The notes under the pieces: model-generated
Seen by the model: the letters and a program-made list of their open reading frames with translations, nothing else
What the model was told of the DNA's origin: nothing
The model's database searches: none
Origin: Streptomyces olivochromogenes
GTDB lineage: Bacteria > Actinomycetota > Actinomycetes > Streptomycetales > Streptomycetaceae
NCBI RefSeq assembly: GCF_021538895.1
Contig: NZ_JADDRL010000014.1
Coordinates: 55,273 to 119,272 of the forward strand
Length of the DNA stretch: 64,000 nucleotides
Direction of reading: 5' to 3'
Part shown: positions 41,224 through 52,120 of the stretch, piece after piece
Layout: each line of letters opens with the position of its first letter
How positions within the stretch are numbered: position 1 is the first letter of the stretch
Made by a program: the position numbers and the translations under genes

Positions 41224-41604
41224 CTTGATCTTCAACCGCAGGGGAAAATGGTCCCTCGAACCTGATCGCCCGCTCCGGTAACCGCCGTAACCGTACGTGC
41301 AGGTGGCCCTCGGCTGGTTAGTAATGTCGAACGACAGCAGGGAACTACCGCAGGAGAAAGAACGCGACGGGTGACAGCCGCTGCCCTGCGTGGGGAGGTC
41401 CCCGAGGTTGGACTCGGGCGCCTCCTCGCGCCGTTTCAGCGCCACCAGAACGCTCCCTAAGAGCTGGCAGTCGCTGAGCGCGGCAACTGACGGCAACCGT
41501 TGACGGCAACAGCGGTGCACGTTGCCGCATCCACAGGAGCGGACGCGGATGTCGCAGGCTAGGCCAGGTTGGCAAATCCCTGATCGCTGAGCCGACGGGG
41601 CGAA
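41224..41604. other. Right end of element 2, non-coding
   Basis: No convincing gene. TGACGGCAAC-type repeats at 41487-41497 and 41501-41510 mirror those at the left end (34406-34428), supporting the element boundary. Confidence 0.55.
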
Positions 41605-41648
41605 CTTGTAAAGCGAAGGTCGTCGGTTCGAATCCGACAGGGGGCTCT
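41605..41648 (+). repeat. att site, copy 3 (right end, attR)
   Basis: An exact 44-bp copy of the tRNA-Thr 3' part; like copy 2 it is preceded by CGAA, so the chromosome resumes after 41648. Confidence 0.95.
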
Positions 41649-41651
41649 GTA

Positions 41652-41697
41652 CGGCGAAGGCCACCCGCACCGGACGGTGTGCGGGTGGCCTTCGCCG
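41652..41697. terminator. Terminator next to attR (displaced tRNA-Thr terminator or monooxygenase terminator)
   Basis: A perfect 19-bp stem (41652-41670 with 41679-41697) and 8-nt loop start 4 bp after attR. Before integration it would have directly followed tRNA-Thr. It can also end the minus-strand monooxygenase mRNA. Confidence 0.85.
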
Positions 41698-41734
41698 TTG
41701 GTGCGGGCGCTCGGCGCCGCGTCGGTGCTGGTGC

Positions 41735-43384
41735 TCAGCCCCGGTGCAGGAGGGTGCGCAGGGTCTCGCGCAGGGTTGCCTCCGGGTCCGGGGACGCGGC
41801 GTTGGTGCGCCAGGCCACGTAGCCGTCGGGGCGGACCAGGACCGCGCCGTCGGGGGTGGTGCCGTGCAGCCGGGCCCAGTCGGCGTCCTCGGTGGCGTAG
41901 GTGGCGTAGGTGAGGTCGGCGTCGGGGCCCTGGCCGACGCGGTACGCGTCGAGGCGTACCCCGTCGCGGACGGCGATGCGGCGGGCGGCGTCGTGCCAGC
42001 CGGCGTCGTCCGGGGCGTCGCTGAGCAGGACCAGGGAGCTCTCGTAGAGGTCGATGGTCGACAGCTTCCGGCCGTCGCGGCGCAGCCACATGTGGGGGGC
42101 CCGGGTGCCGGGCTGTCCGGTCAGGTCCATTCCGTCGGGCACCACCGGCTGGTCCGGGTCGGCGCCGATGACGGCCCCCGCCGGGTAGCGGTAGCCGAGG
42201 ACGACGTTGAGGATGCCGCCGCGCCGGCCGGCGCCGACGCCGGGCGCGGGCGCGAAGCCGGGGTGGCTGTGCTCCACGGAGCGGGCGGAGGCGCGGGCGC
42301 TGGTCGCCAGGGCCACCGGGCGGCGCTCGGTGTCGTACGTCTCCAGCAGGCCGGGGCCGGCCCAGCCGTCGAGGACGGCGGCGAGCTTCCAGGCGAGGTT
42401 GTGCGCGTCCTGGATGCCGGTGTTGGAGCCGAAGGCGCCGGTCGGTGACATCTCGTGCGCGGAGTCCCCGGCGAGGAACACCCTGCCGTCCAGGTACCGG
42501 TCGGCGACGCGCTCGGCGGCCCGCCAGGACGCCTTGCCGGTGATCTCCACGTCGATGTCGGGTGAGCCGACCGCGCGGCGGATGTGCCGGGCGAGCCGGT
42601 CCTCGGTGAACTCGTCCAGCGTCTCGCCGAGCTCCGGGTGCCAGGGGGCGTGGAAGACCCAGCGCTCCTTGTTGTCGACGGGGAGCAGGGCGCCGTCGGC
42701 CTCGGGGTCGGTGAGGTAGCAGCAGATGAAGCGTCGGTCCCCGACCACGTCGGCGAGCAGCTTGGAGCGGAAGGTGACGCTGACGTTGGCGAAGAGCTCG
42801 CCGGGCCCGGCCTGTCCGATGCCGAGCCGGCCCCGGACCGGGCTGCGGGGGCCGTCCGCCGCGACGAGGTAGTCCGCCCGGACGGTGTAGCGCTCCTCGG
42901 TGTTGCGGTCCCGGACGACTGCTGTCACCCCTTCGGCGTCCTGCTCGAAGGACTCCATCTCGTGGAAGTACCTGAGGTCGCCGCCGAGGGTGCGGGCGCC
43001 GTCCAGCAGGACCGGCTCCAGGTCGTTCTGGCTGCACAGGCACCATCCGGTCGGGCTGAACCTGGCCAGCCCGCCGCCCGGGTCGATGTGCTTGAACAGC
43101 CACTCGCCCGCGTCCCCGACCAGCGTCGGGGTCTGCAGGATGCCGTGGTTCTCGGCGAGCAGGGAGGCCGCCGTGTGGATGTCCGGCTCTACGCCGGCCA
43201 CCCGGAAGAGTTCCATCGTCCGGACGTTGTTGCCGCGTCCGCGCGGGTGATGCGAGGTCCCCGAGTGCCGCTCGACGAGCATGTGCCGCACACCGAGACG
43301 GCCCAGGAAAAGGGACATGGACAGGCCCACCAGAGAGCCGCCCACGATGAGGACGGGTACCCGGTGGTCGGCTTTGTGGTGCAT
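41735..43384 (-). CDS. FAD-dependent monooxygenase of the spore-pigment cluster (whiE ORFVIII-like)
   Basis: This 549-aa aromatic hydroxylase uses FAD and NAD(P)H to tailor the polyketide. The GxGxxG-type FAD motif is VLIVGGSLVGLSMSL (about 11-25), the middle motif is in AADGPRSPVRGRLG and the second FAD motif is GRVFLAGDSAHEMSPTG. A C-terminal thioredoxin-like extension (about 400-549) is typical of this group. Start ATG at 43384 with GGAGGCTTCG. It is divergent from the PKS operon, exactly as ORFVIII in S. coelicolor. Confidence 0.9.
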   Translation of the reverse strand: MHHKADHRVPVLIVGGSLVGLSMSLFLGRLGVRHMLVERHSGTSHHPRGRGNNVRTMELFRVAGVEPDIHTAASLLAENHGILQTPTLVGDAGEWLFKHIDPGGGLARFSPTGWCLCSQNDLEPVLLDGARTLGGDLRYFHEMESFEQDAEGVTAVVRDRNTEERYTVRADYLVAADGPRSPVRGRLGIGQAGPGELFANVSVTFRSKLLADVVGDRRFICCYLTDPEADGALLPVDNKERWVFHAPWHPELGETLDEFTEDRLARHIRRAVGSPDIDVEITGKASWRAAERVADRYLDGRVFLAGDSAHEMSPTGAFGSNTGIQDAHNLAWKLAAVLDGWAGPGLLETYDTERRPVALATSARASARSVEHSHPGFAPAPGVGAGRRGGILNVVLGYRYPAGAVIGADPDQPVVPDGMDLTGQPGTRAPHMWLRRDGRKLSTIDLYESSLVLLSDAPDDAGWHDAARRIAVRDGVRLDAYRVGQGPDADLTYATYATEDADWARLHGTTPDGAVLVRPDGYVAWRTNAASPDPEATLRETLRTLLHRG

Positions 43385-43595
43385 CGAAGCCTCCAGAGGC
43401 AGGGGTGCGGGTGTGGGGCGCCTGTGACTTTCCATGCCCTTTGCGGCCTTGGGGGAGCGCCTCGGCGTGCCCAATCACCCACGTGGTTCATACGAGTCGC
43501 GCACTCCTGGGGACCGGCACAGGATCAAGGAACGCTGACGTCGCGTCACCAGCGGCCGGCGTCCGCCTCTGCCCCGCGAAGGAGATGTGCGCAGG
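43385..43595. promoter_or_regulatory. Divergent promoter region of the pigment cluster
   Basis: The 211-bp gap must hold the promoters for both directions. A short palindrome TGACG-TCG-CGTCA lies at 43536-43548. In S. coelicolor these promoters are sporulation-controlled and one depends on sigma-F; I could not identify a sigma-F motif here. Confidence 0.45.
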
Positions 43596-44681
43596 ATGAC
43601 CACAACGTCTGAACGTGTTTCAGAAACGCTGACCCGACAGGTGTCGAAGCGGGTCTCCCAGTCCGTGTTCGACGGTTCCCGGCTCCGGGTCGTCCTGCTG
43701 GTCGACGTGTACGACGGAGCCCAGCAGCAGTTCCTGGAGGCCTACGAGCAACTGTGCAATCAGGTTGCGTCCGTGCCCGGACATGTCAGCGACCAACTCT
43801 GCCAGTCCATCGAGAATCCATCCCAATGGCTCATCACGAGCGAATGGGAGAGTGCCCCGCCCTTCCTCGCCTGGGTGAACAGCGAGGAGCACGTGCGGAT
43901 GGTGGAGCCGCTGCACAGCTGCGTCCGCGACACCCGCTCGCTGCGCTTCCACGTCGTCCGGGAGACCGGTGGCGCGGCGGCCGGTCCCAAGGCGGACAAG
44001 CGCCGGCTGCAGACCTCCCCGCGGATCGGCGACGGTGTGCTCCGGCACGCGCTGACCTTCACGGTCAAGCCGGGCAGCGAGCCGCAGGTCGCGAAGATCC
44101 TCGCGGACTATGCCTCGCCCGAGGCGCGGGTCGACGACACCACGCGGCTGTGCCGGACCTCGCTGTTCATGCACGGCAACCGGGTCGTGCGGGCCATCGA
44201 GGTGCGCGGCGACCTGCTCGCGGCGCTGCGGCACGTGGCCCGGCAGCCCGAGGTGCGGGCCGTCGAGGAGGCCATCAACCCGTACCTGGAGCAGGATCGG
44301 GACCTCAACAACCAGGAGTCGGCGCGGGTGTTCTTCACCCGGGCGGCGCTGCCGGCCGTGCATCACGTGACGGCCGACCAGCTGCCCGAGGGTGAGCGGC
44401 ACGCGCTGTACTACCCGGCGAAGTCCGGCCGCGGGATGAAGCTGGCCGAGCTGCTCGCCCAGCACGACGAGGCGGCGGCGGAGGACCCGCAGAGCCCGGT
44501 CCTGCGCAGCACGATCTTCCAGCGCGACGACGTCGTGGTGCGGCTGATCGACGTGCGCGGCGACCGTGACGCCGGGTCCGTCCTGCCGAAGGCCGGGCAG
44601 GCCGCGGAGCTGAAGAAGCTCCTCGACGGCGAGGCCGTCCGCATGGAGCTCATCACCGACCGTCACTCGCCGGACGCCTGA
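43596..44681 (+). CDS. SchA/CurD-like protein (whiE ORFI-like)
   Basis: The 361-aa protein has an N-terminal ABM-like ferredoxin fold (about 25-115, [22 protein letters not shown] and [16 protein letters not shown]) and a C-terminal SchA/CurD domain with two repeated halves ([23 protein letters not shown] and [21 protein letters not shown]). The biochemical role is not known; it is always the first gene of spore-pigment operons. I chose the ATG at 43596, 11 nt after AAGGAG; a GTG at 43587 is too close. Confidence 0.9.
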   Translation: MTTTSERVSETLTRQVSKRVSQSVFDGSRLRVVLLVDVYDGAQQQFLEAYEQLCNQVASVPGHVSDQLCQSIENPSQWLITSEWESAPPFLAWVNSEEHVRMVEPLHSCVRDTRSLRFHVVRETGGAAAGPKADKRRLQTSPRIGDGVLRHALTFTVKPGSEPQVAKILADYASPEARVDDTTRLCRTSLFMHGNRVVRAIEVRGDLLAALRHVARQPEVRAVEEAINPYLEQDRDLNNQESARVFFTRAALPAVHHVTADQLPEGERHALYYPAKSGRGMKLAELLAQHDEAAAEDPQSPVLRSTIFQRDDVVVRLIDVRGDRDAGSVLPKAGQAAELKKLLDGEAVRMELITDRHSPDA

Positions 44682-44730
44682 CCGGCGGCCCACTCCCACG
44701 CCGACTCAGCACATCCATCGGAGGAACGTC

Positions 44731-45198
44731 GTGATCAAACCCCGTCCCAGAATCGTGGACCTCAGCGAGGTCGAGCCCAACGTCAAGCGCGGCGGCGATC
44801 TGCGCGCCATGCTCACTCCGGCCACGGTGGGTTCCACCAGCGGTTTCATGGGAGTGGCCCTCATCCAGCCCGGCGACCGCATCGGCGAGCACTACCACCC
44901 GTACTCCGAGGAGTTCGTGTACGTCACCTGCGGCGAGCTGGAGGTGGATCTGGACGGCGAACCCCACCCGCTGCGGCCGGAGCAGGCACTGATGATCCCC
45001 GCCTACATGCGGCACCGGTTCCGCAACGTCGGCAACGTGGAGGCGCGCATGGTCTTCCACCTGGGCCCGCTGGCCCCGCGGCCGCAGCTGGGCCATGTCG
45101 ACACCGAGGGCACGGAGCCCGTCGCCGCCGCCGTCACCGCCGAGCCAGCCGAGGCGGGCGCCGTCCGCACGGCCGACCGAGGTCAGGTCCGTTCATGA
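44731..45198 (+). CDS. Cupin-domain polyketide protein (whiE ORFII-like)
   Basis: The 155-aa single cupin has metal-ligand motifs [14 protein letters not shown] and [12 protein letters not shown]. It may assist cyclisation or oxidation of the polyketide; the exact role is unknown. GTG start at 44731 with GGAGG upstream. The stop overlaps the KS-alpha ATG (ATGA). The last 35 residues are an Ala/Glu-rich tail. Confidence 0.9.
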   Translation: MIKPRPRIVDLSEVEPNVKRGGDLRAMLTPATVGSTSGFMGVALIQPGDRIGEHYHPYSEEFVYVTCGELEVDLDGEPHPLRPEQALMIPAYMRHRFRNVGNVEARMVFHLGPLAPRPQLGHVDTEGTEPVAAAVTAEPAEAGAVRTADRGQVRS

Positions 45199-46454
45199 CC
45201 CGGCGCGTGGCGGTCACCGGCATAGGCATCGTGGCTCCGGGCGGGATCGGCGTACCGGCGTTCTGGAATCTGCTCTCCAACGGCCGAACCGCGACGCGAG
45301 GCATCACGTTCTTCGACCCGACAGGCCTGCGTTCGCGGATAGCCGCCGAGTGCGACTTCGACCCGGCGGAGCACGGCCTGGACGCCGAGCAGATCGAACG
45401 GGCGGACCGGTACATCCAGTTCGCCCTGGTCGCCGGGGAGGAGGCCGTCCGGGACTCCGGTCTCGACCTGGACCGGGAGAACCCCTGGCGGGTCGGGGTG
45501 TCACTGGGGACCGCGGTGGGCGGCACCACCCGTCTGGAGCACGACTACGTCCTGGTCAGCCACCGAGGGGAGCGCTGGGACGTGGACCACCGGGAGGCCG
45601 AGCCGCAGCTGCACCGGGCGTTCTCGCCCAGCACGCTCGCCTCCGCGGTGGCGGAACGTTTCCGCGCTCAGGGTCCGGTGCAGACCGTCTCCACGGGCTG
45701 CACCTCGGGTCTGGACGCGGTGGGATACGCCTTCCACACCGTCGAGGAGGGCCGGGCCGACATCTGCATAGCCGGCGCCTCGGACTCGCCGATCTCCCCG
45801 ATCACGATGGCCTGCTTCGACGCCATCAAGGCCACGTCCCCCAACAACGACGACCCCGCACACGCCTCCCGGCCCTTCGACAACAACCGTGACGGGTTCG
45901 TCATGGGCGAGGGCGGCGCGGTGCTGGTCCTGGAGGAGCTGGAACACGCGCGGGCCCGCGGCGCGCACGTGTACTGCGAGCTCAGCGGCTACGCCACCTT
46001 CGGCAACGCCTATCACATGACCGGTCTGACCAGCGAGGGTCTGGAGATGGCCCGGGCGATAGAGGTCGCCCTTGACCACTCCCGGCTCGACGGATCGGCG
46101 ATCGACTACGTCAACGCGCATGGCTCGGGCACCCGGCAGAACGACCGTCACGAGACGGCGGCCGTGAAGCGGGCGCTCGGACAGCACGCCTACGACATCC
46201 CCATGAGCTCCATCAAGTCCATGGTGGGTCACTCCCTCGGCGCGATCGGCGCCATCGAGGTCGTCGCCTGCGTGCTGGCCCTGGCCAACCAGGTCGTACC
46301 ACCGACCGCGAACTACGAGACCCCCGACCCCGAGTGCGACCTGGACTACGTCCCGCGCGTCGCCCGCGAACGGAAGCTCACCAGCGTCCTGTCCGTGGGC
46401 AGCGGCTTCGGTGGTTTCCAGTCCGCGGTGATCCTGACCCGGCCGAGGGAGTGA
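45195..46454 (+). CDS. Type II PKS ketosynthase alpha (whiE ORFIII-like)
   Basis: The 419-aa condensing enzyme builds the poly-beta-keto chain with KS-beta and ACP. Active-site Cys169 lies in [11 protein letters not shown], the catalytic His residues in [14 protein letters not shown] and [12 protein letters not shown], and the C-terminal [10 protein letters not shown] loop is intact. Full family length. It is coupled to the cupin gene by ATGA and separated from KS-beta by 7 bp, so the two subunits are made in equal amounts. Confidence 0.97.
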   Translation: MTRRVAVTGIGIVAPGGIGVPAFWNLLSNGRTATRGITFFDPTGLRSRIAAECDFDPAEHGLDAEQIERADRYIQFALVAGEEAVRDSGLDLDRENPWRVGVSLGTAVGGTTRLEHDYVLVSHRGERWDVDHREAEPQLHRAFSPSTLASAVAERFRAQGPVQTVSTGCTSGLDAVGYAFHTVEEGRADICIAGASDSPISPITMACFDAIKATSPNNDDPAHASRPFDNNRDGFVMGEGGAVLVLEELEHARARGAHVYCELSGYATFGNAYHMTGLTSEGLEMARAIEVALDHSRLDGSAIDYVNAHGSGTRQNDRHETAAVKRALGQHAYDIPMSSIKSMVGHSLGAIGAIEVVACVLALANQVVPPTANYETPDPECDLDYVPRVARERKLTSVLSVGSGFGGFQSAVILTRPRE

Positions 46455-46461
46455 GGACACG

Positions 46462-48547
<2,086 letters not shown>

Positions 48548-48569
48548 CCCCGACGGAGGACGAACCCCG

Positions 48570-48893
48570 ATGCATCAGGCACTGATCGTCGCCCGTATGG
48601 CCCCGGGATCCGCCCCGGACATCGCCAAGGTGTTCGAGGAGTCCGACCGGGGAGAGCTGCCGCACCTCGTCGGTGTCGTACGGCGCAGCCTCTTCCAGTT
48701 CGGCGACGTCTACATGCACCTCGTCGAGTCCGAGCGCGAGCCCGGCCCGGCCATCGCCAAGGTGACCGAACACCCCGAGTTCCGGGCCATCAGCGACAAG
48801 CTGTCGGCGTACGTCAGCGCGTACAACCCCGAGACCTGGAGGTCCCCCAAGGACGCGATGGCACAGCGTTTCTACCTCTGGGAGCGCAACTGA
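48570..48893 (+). CDS. TcmI-type polyketide cyclase (whiE ORFVII-like)
   Basis: The 107-aa ferredoxin-fold cyclase starts MHQALIVARMAPGSAPDIAKVFEES, with LPHLVGVVRRSLFQFGDVY and the C-terminal motif AQRFYLWE. It closes later rings of the polyketide. Last gene of the operon; ATG at 48570 with GGAGG. Confidence 0.94.
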   Translation: MHQALIVARMAPGSAPDIAKVFEESDRGELPHLVGVVRRSLFQFGDVYMHLVESEREPGPAIAKVTEHPEFRAISDKLSAYVSAYNPETWRSPKDAMAQRFYLWERN

Positions 48894-48915
48894 GCCGTAC
48901 GGCTCTCGTACACGG

Positions 48916-48959
48916 CACCGGTCGCCGGGCCCGCAGCGTCGCGGGCACGGCGACCGGTG
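48916..48959. terminator. Bidirectional terminator between the pigment operon and methyltransferase
   Basis: A perfect 12-bp outer stem (CACCGGTCGCCG) encloses a 6-bp inner stem (GCCCGC/GCGGGC), located between convergent stop codons. Confidence 0.85.
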
Positions 48960-48975
48960 GTCCGTGCGGCCGCGG

Positions 48976-50004
48976 TCAGCCGGGGACGTGGCAGTCGAAC
49001 GCGTGCAGATACGGGTTGACCGGCCGGATGTCGTCGACGATCAGGCCCGCCGCGGTCAGCCTGCTCACCATGCTGTCGGTGGTGTGCTTCGCCCCGCCGA
49101 CGTTGAGGAGCAGCAGCAGGTCCATGGCGGTGCTGAAGCGCATCGAGGGGGTGTCGTCGACGAGGTTCTCGATGACCACGACCCGCGTTCCGGGACCGCC
49201 GGCCTCGATGACGTTGCGCAGCGTCCGCGCCGTGCTCTCGTCGTCCCATTCCAGGATGTTCTTGATGATGTAGACGTCGGCCCGCACCGGGACGGCCGCG
49301 CGGACGTCGCCGGGCACGATGCGCGCGCGGTCGGCGAGGTCGCCGCCCTTGCGCAGCCGCGGTACGGCGTTCTCGACGACCCGGGGCAGGTCGAGCAGGC
49401 TGCCCTGCATCACCGGGTACTTGTCCAGCAGGGACGCCACCACGTGCCCCTGGCCGCCGCCGATGTCCGCGACCGACTTGCTGTCCGAGAGGTCCAGCAG
49501 GGCCGCCACGTCCCGCGCCGACTGCTCGCTGGAGGTGGTCATCGCGCGGTTGAAGACGTCGGCCGACTCCGGGGCGTCCTCGTTGAGGTACTCGAAGAAC
49601 TCCTTGCCGTAGAGGTCCTCCACGACGTTGCGGCCGGTGCGCACCGCCTCGTCGAGCCTGGGCCAGGCGTCCCAGGTCCACGGCTCGGTGCACCACATCG
49701 AGATGTCGCGCAGGCTGTGCGGGTCGTCCTCGCGCAGCAGCCGGGACATGTCGGTGTGCGCGAAGGTGCCGTCCTTGCGCTCGGCGAAGACGCCGTAGCA
49801 GGACAGGGCGCGCAGCAGCCGGCGCAGCGGCCTGGGCTCGGTCTTCGCCTTGGCCGCGAGGTCCTCCGCGGTCATCGGTTCGTCCCCGAGGGCGTCGGCG
49901 ACGCCCAGCCGGGCGGCCGCCCGGACGGCGGCGGCACACGCCGCCCCGAACACGAGCTCCCTGAGCCGCATGGACGGCGGTGGAGCGGATTCAGCGGTCG
50001 TCAT
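48976..50004 (-). CDS. SAM-dependent O-methyltransferase of polyketide type
   Basis: The 342-aa enzyme has an N-terminal winged-helix dimerisation domain (about 20-105, LGVADALGDEPMTAEDLAAK) and a Rossmann domain with SAM motif I VADIGGGQGHVVASLL (about 181-196) and motif VIENLVDD. It is in the family of TcmN/DnrK/carminomycin-type methyltransferases. It is convergent with the pigment operon, so it may methylate the pigment or belong to a neighbour. I recall no such gene in the S. coelicolor whiE set. ATG at 50004. Confidence 0.88.
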   Translation of the reverse strand: MTTAESAPPPSMRLRELVFGAACAAAVRAAARLGVADALGDEPMTAEDLAAKAKTEPRPLRRLLRALSCYGVFAERKDGTFAHTDMSRLLREDDPHSLRDISMWCTEPWTWDAWPRLDEAVRTGRNVVEDLYGKEFFEYLNEDAPESADVFNRAMTTSSEQSARDVAALLDLSDSKSVADIGGGQGHVVASLLDKYPVMQGSLLDLPRVVENAVPRLRKGGDLADRARIVPGDVRAAVPVRADVYIIKNILEWDDESTARTLRNVIEAGGPGTRVVVIENLVDDTPSMRFSTAMDLLLLLNVGGAKHTTDSMVSRLTAAGLIVDDIRPVNPYLHAFDCHVPG

Positions 50005-50046
50005 GTGCCGCCTTCCTTCCTTGGTGTGGGCGTGGGACGCGATCGG

Positions 50047-51159
50047 TCAGCACATGCCCGACGGCTTGGAGGCCCGGCAGCGGTTGCCCGTGAAGGTGTT
50101 GTTCCGGCCGGTGTCCGTGTTGACGAGGTCCGCCGGGGAGTTGTTGTCCAGCGTGTTCGACTCGATCCGGTTCTGCTCGCTGGTGACGCCCACGAAGCTC
50201 TTGAACAGGACGATGCCGCCGGACAGCGGGGACTTGCCGGCGTGGTCCGTGATCACGTTCCCGGTGACCGTGGTCTTCTCGGCGCCGGTCAGGACGATGC
50301 CGGAGCCCTGCAGCTGGGGCAGCCGTTCGGTCTTCGGGCAGGACTTGTTGTTCGCGGCGACGCGGTTGTCGGTCACGAGCATGTCGCCGGCCTTGGGCTT
50401 GTTCTCGTCGCCGACGATGAACACGCCCGCGCAGTTGCCGGTGACGTAGTTGCCCGCGACGGTGAGGTTGCGCAGGCGGCGGACGGTCAGACCGATCCGG
50501 TTGCCCTCCAGCCGGTTGCGCTGGACCAGGGTGCCCTTGGTGTCGGTCGCGCCCTGCTCGGCCTTGACGGTGTTGGCGAGGAACAGGCCGGCGTCGCCGT
50601 TGTCGCGGGCGTAGTTGTACTTGAACACGCCGCGGACGGACCGCTCCTGGGCGATGCCCCACACCCCGTTCTTCACGGCGTACACCCGGCGGACGGTCAT
50701 CCCGTCGGTGGCCATGCCGAAGACCCCGGTGCGGGAGAAGCCGGTCACGGTGAGGTCGGAGACGGTGACGCCCTCGATGTCGCGGGTCTTGGTGCCCACC
50801 ACGCAGATGCCGTTGCCGCCCTCGGCGCAGGTGGCGGTGTCCTGGGTGGTGTCCGCGTTCGAGCTCGTGGTGGCGGCGGGCTTCGGGACCACCTTCGGGT
50901 CCGGCTTGATGACCGTCATGCCCAGGCCGGTACCGCGCAGGGTCAGCTGAGGCGTGGTGATCTTCACGCTCTCGTAGTAGGTGCCGGGGGCGATCAGCAC
51001 GGTGTCCCCGGGCTGGGCGGCGTCGACCGCCTTCTGGATCGACTCGCCGGGGCGGACCAGGAGGAGGTGATGGTGGGCGGCGGCGGCAGGAGTGGCGCCG
51101 AGACCCGCGCCGACGAGCGCCGCGGTGCACGCCAGATACGCGATATGGCATTTCGTCAT
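50047..51159 (-). CDS. Secreted right-handed parallel beta-helix (NosD-like) protein
   Basis: The 370-aa protein has a signal peptide (MTKCHIAYLACTAALVGAG, cleavage near AAAA 28) followed by three consecutive His residues. A PbH1-repeat domain follows with IQKAVDAAQPGDTVLIAPG at the start and repeated N-rich rungs (GNYVTGNCAGVFIVGDENKP-like, NRIESNTLDNNSP). The fold fits carbohydrate binding, lyase or surface roles; no catalytic residues can be named. Six or more cysteines suggest disulfides. Start ATG at 51159. Confidence 0.8.
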   Translation of the reverse strand: MTKCHIAYLACTAALVGAGLGATPAAAAHHHLLLVRPGESIQKAVDAAQPGDTVLIAPGTYYESVKITTPQLTLRGTGLGMTVIKPDPKVVPKPAATTSSNADTTQDTATCAEGGNGICVVGTKTRDIEGVTVSDLTVTGFSRTGVFGMATDGMTVRRVYAVKNGVWGIAQERSVRGVFKYNYARDNGDAGLFLANTVKAEQGATDTKGTLVQRNRLEGNRIGLTVRRLRNLTVAGNYVTGNCAGVFIVGDENKPKAGDMLVTDNRVAANNKSCPKTERLPQLQGSGIVLTGAEKTTVTGNVITDHAGKSPLSGGIVLFKSFVGVTSEQNRIESNTLDNNSPADLVNTDTGRNNTFTGNRCRASKPSGMC

Positions 51160-51219
51160 ATCCTGTACGCTAGGCCCGATTTACTGCCAAACCAGGCGTA
51201 TAGGCCGACTGGCGGCGTG

Positions 51220-52098
51220 TCAGCCGCGCAACAGCCGCCCGATCTCCAGTGGGACGGTCTCCGGCGGCCGCCCGTCCTCGATCTCCCACAGGCAGTTCTG
51301 CAGCACGCGGCCGAGCGTCCACGCCCGCGCCCGCTCCCGGTCCAGGCCCAGGGCGTCGCTCAGCGCGTCGAAGCGCCACCGGGTGTCGGCGGGGTCGTAG
51401 CGGTTGGCGAGGGCGGGCAGCAGTTCGAAGCCGGGGTCGCCGGCGAGGGGTTTGGGGTCGATGGCGAGCCAGTCCGCCCGGTCGGCGGCCAGGACGTTCG
51501 CGTAGTGCAGGTCCCAGTGCAGCAGCTGGTCCCCGGGCTCGCCCGCGACCTCCCGCACGGCCGCCGCGCAGTGCCCGAGCAGCCGCCGGTCCGCCGGATC
51601 GGGCACCCGCTCCGCCGCCTGCGCCGTGCGCTCCAGCAGTTGCCGCGCGACGTCCCCGAGCCGGCGCAGTCCCGGCGGGGCCGGACGGGCGGTCAGCCGG
51701 GCCAGCAGGGCGCCGATGACCAGCACGGCCTCCCGCACCTCGGGCAGGCCGGCCAGCACCCGGGTCTCGTCCAGCCGCTCCAGCAGCAGCGTGCAGGTGG
51801 GTTCGTCGTGCTCCAGCAGCCGTACGGCGCCGACGCCGGCCCAGGCGCGCAGCGCGAGGGGCTCGCCCGCGCTCTCCGCGTCCAGCGGCTGGAGCTTCAG
51901 CGCGGCCGGCGTTCCCTCGGCGGATACCACCGGAAGGACCAGCGCGCACACCCCGTGCATGGCGGGCCCGTCCGGCCGCAGCCGCCGGCGCCGCAGGAAC
52001 TCCTCCGCCCGTCGCGGCAGGCCGGCGACGAACGCGCGCCCCGCCTCCTCGTTGAATTTGCGCTGAGAAGCGGCCGGCTCGGCGGGCACCTCGATCAT
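51220..52098 (-). CDS. Aminoglycoside/hydroxyurea-type phosphotransferase family kinase
   Basis: The 292-aa protein has the kinase-like APH fold: the Lys of ALKLQPLD, the Brenner motif LLHWDLHYANVL (catalytic Asp) and metal-binding Asp in WLAIDPKPLAGDPGFEL. It is closest to APH(6)/Fomivirsen-independent 'aminoglycoside/hydroxyurea antibiotic resistance kinase' proteins. Resistance is possible but not shown; many such genes act on unknown small molecules. I chose the ATG at 52098 because a longer start overlaps the divergent rhomboid-like gene. Confidence 0.82.
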   Translation of the reverse strand: MIEVPAEPAASQRKFNEEAGRAFVAGLPRRAEEFLRRRRLRPDGPAMHGVCALVLPVVSAEGTPAALKLQPLDAESAGEPLALRAWAGVGAVRLLEHDEPTCTLLLERLDETRVLAGLPEVREAVLVIGALLARLTARPAPPGLRRLGDVARQLLERTAQAAERVPDPADRRLLGHCAAAVREVAGEPGDQLLHWDLHYANVLAADRADWLAIDPKPLAGDPGFELLPALANRYDPADTRWRFDALSDALGLDRERARAWTLGRVLQNCLWEIEDGRPPETVPLEIGRLLRG

Positions 52099-52120
52099 CT
52101 TCCCGACAATACTGACGAGT

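Larger units (their letters stand above)
34315..41648. mobile_element. Element 2: integrase/excisionase element without rep or tra genes
   Basis: The element is bounded by the middle and right 44-bp repeats (about 7.3 kb). It has its own int and xis next to the left repeat, TTGACGG-type repeats near both ends, a palindromic array, and cargo including a TetR/hydrolase cassette. No replication initiator or FtsK-type transfer gene is present, so it would depend on another element for transfer. Confidence 0.85.
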
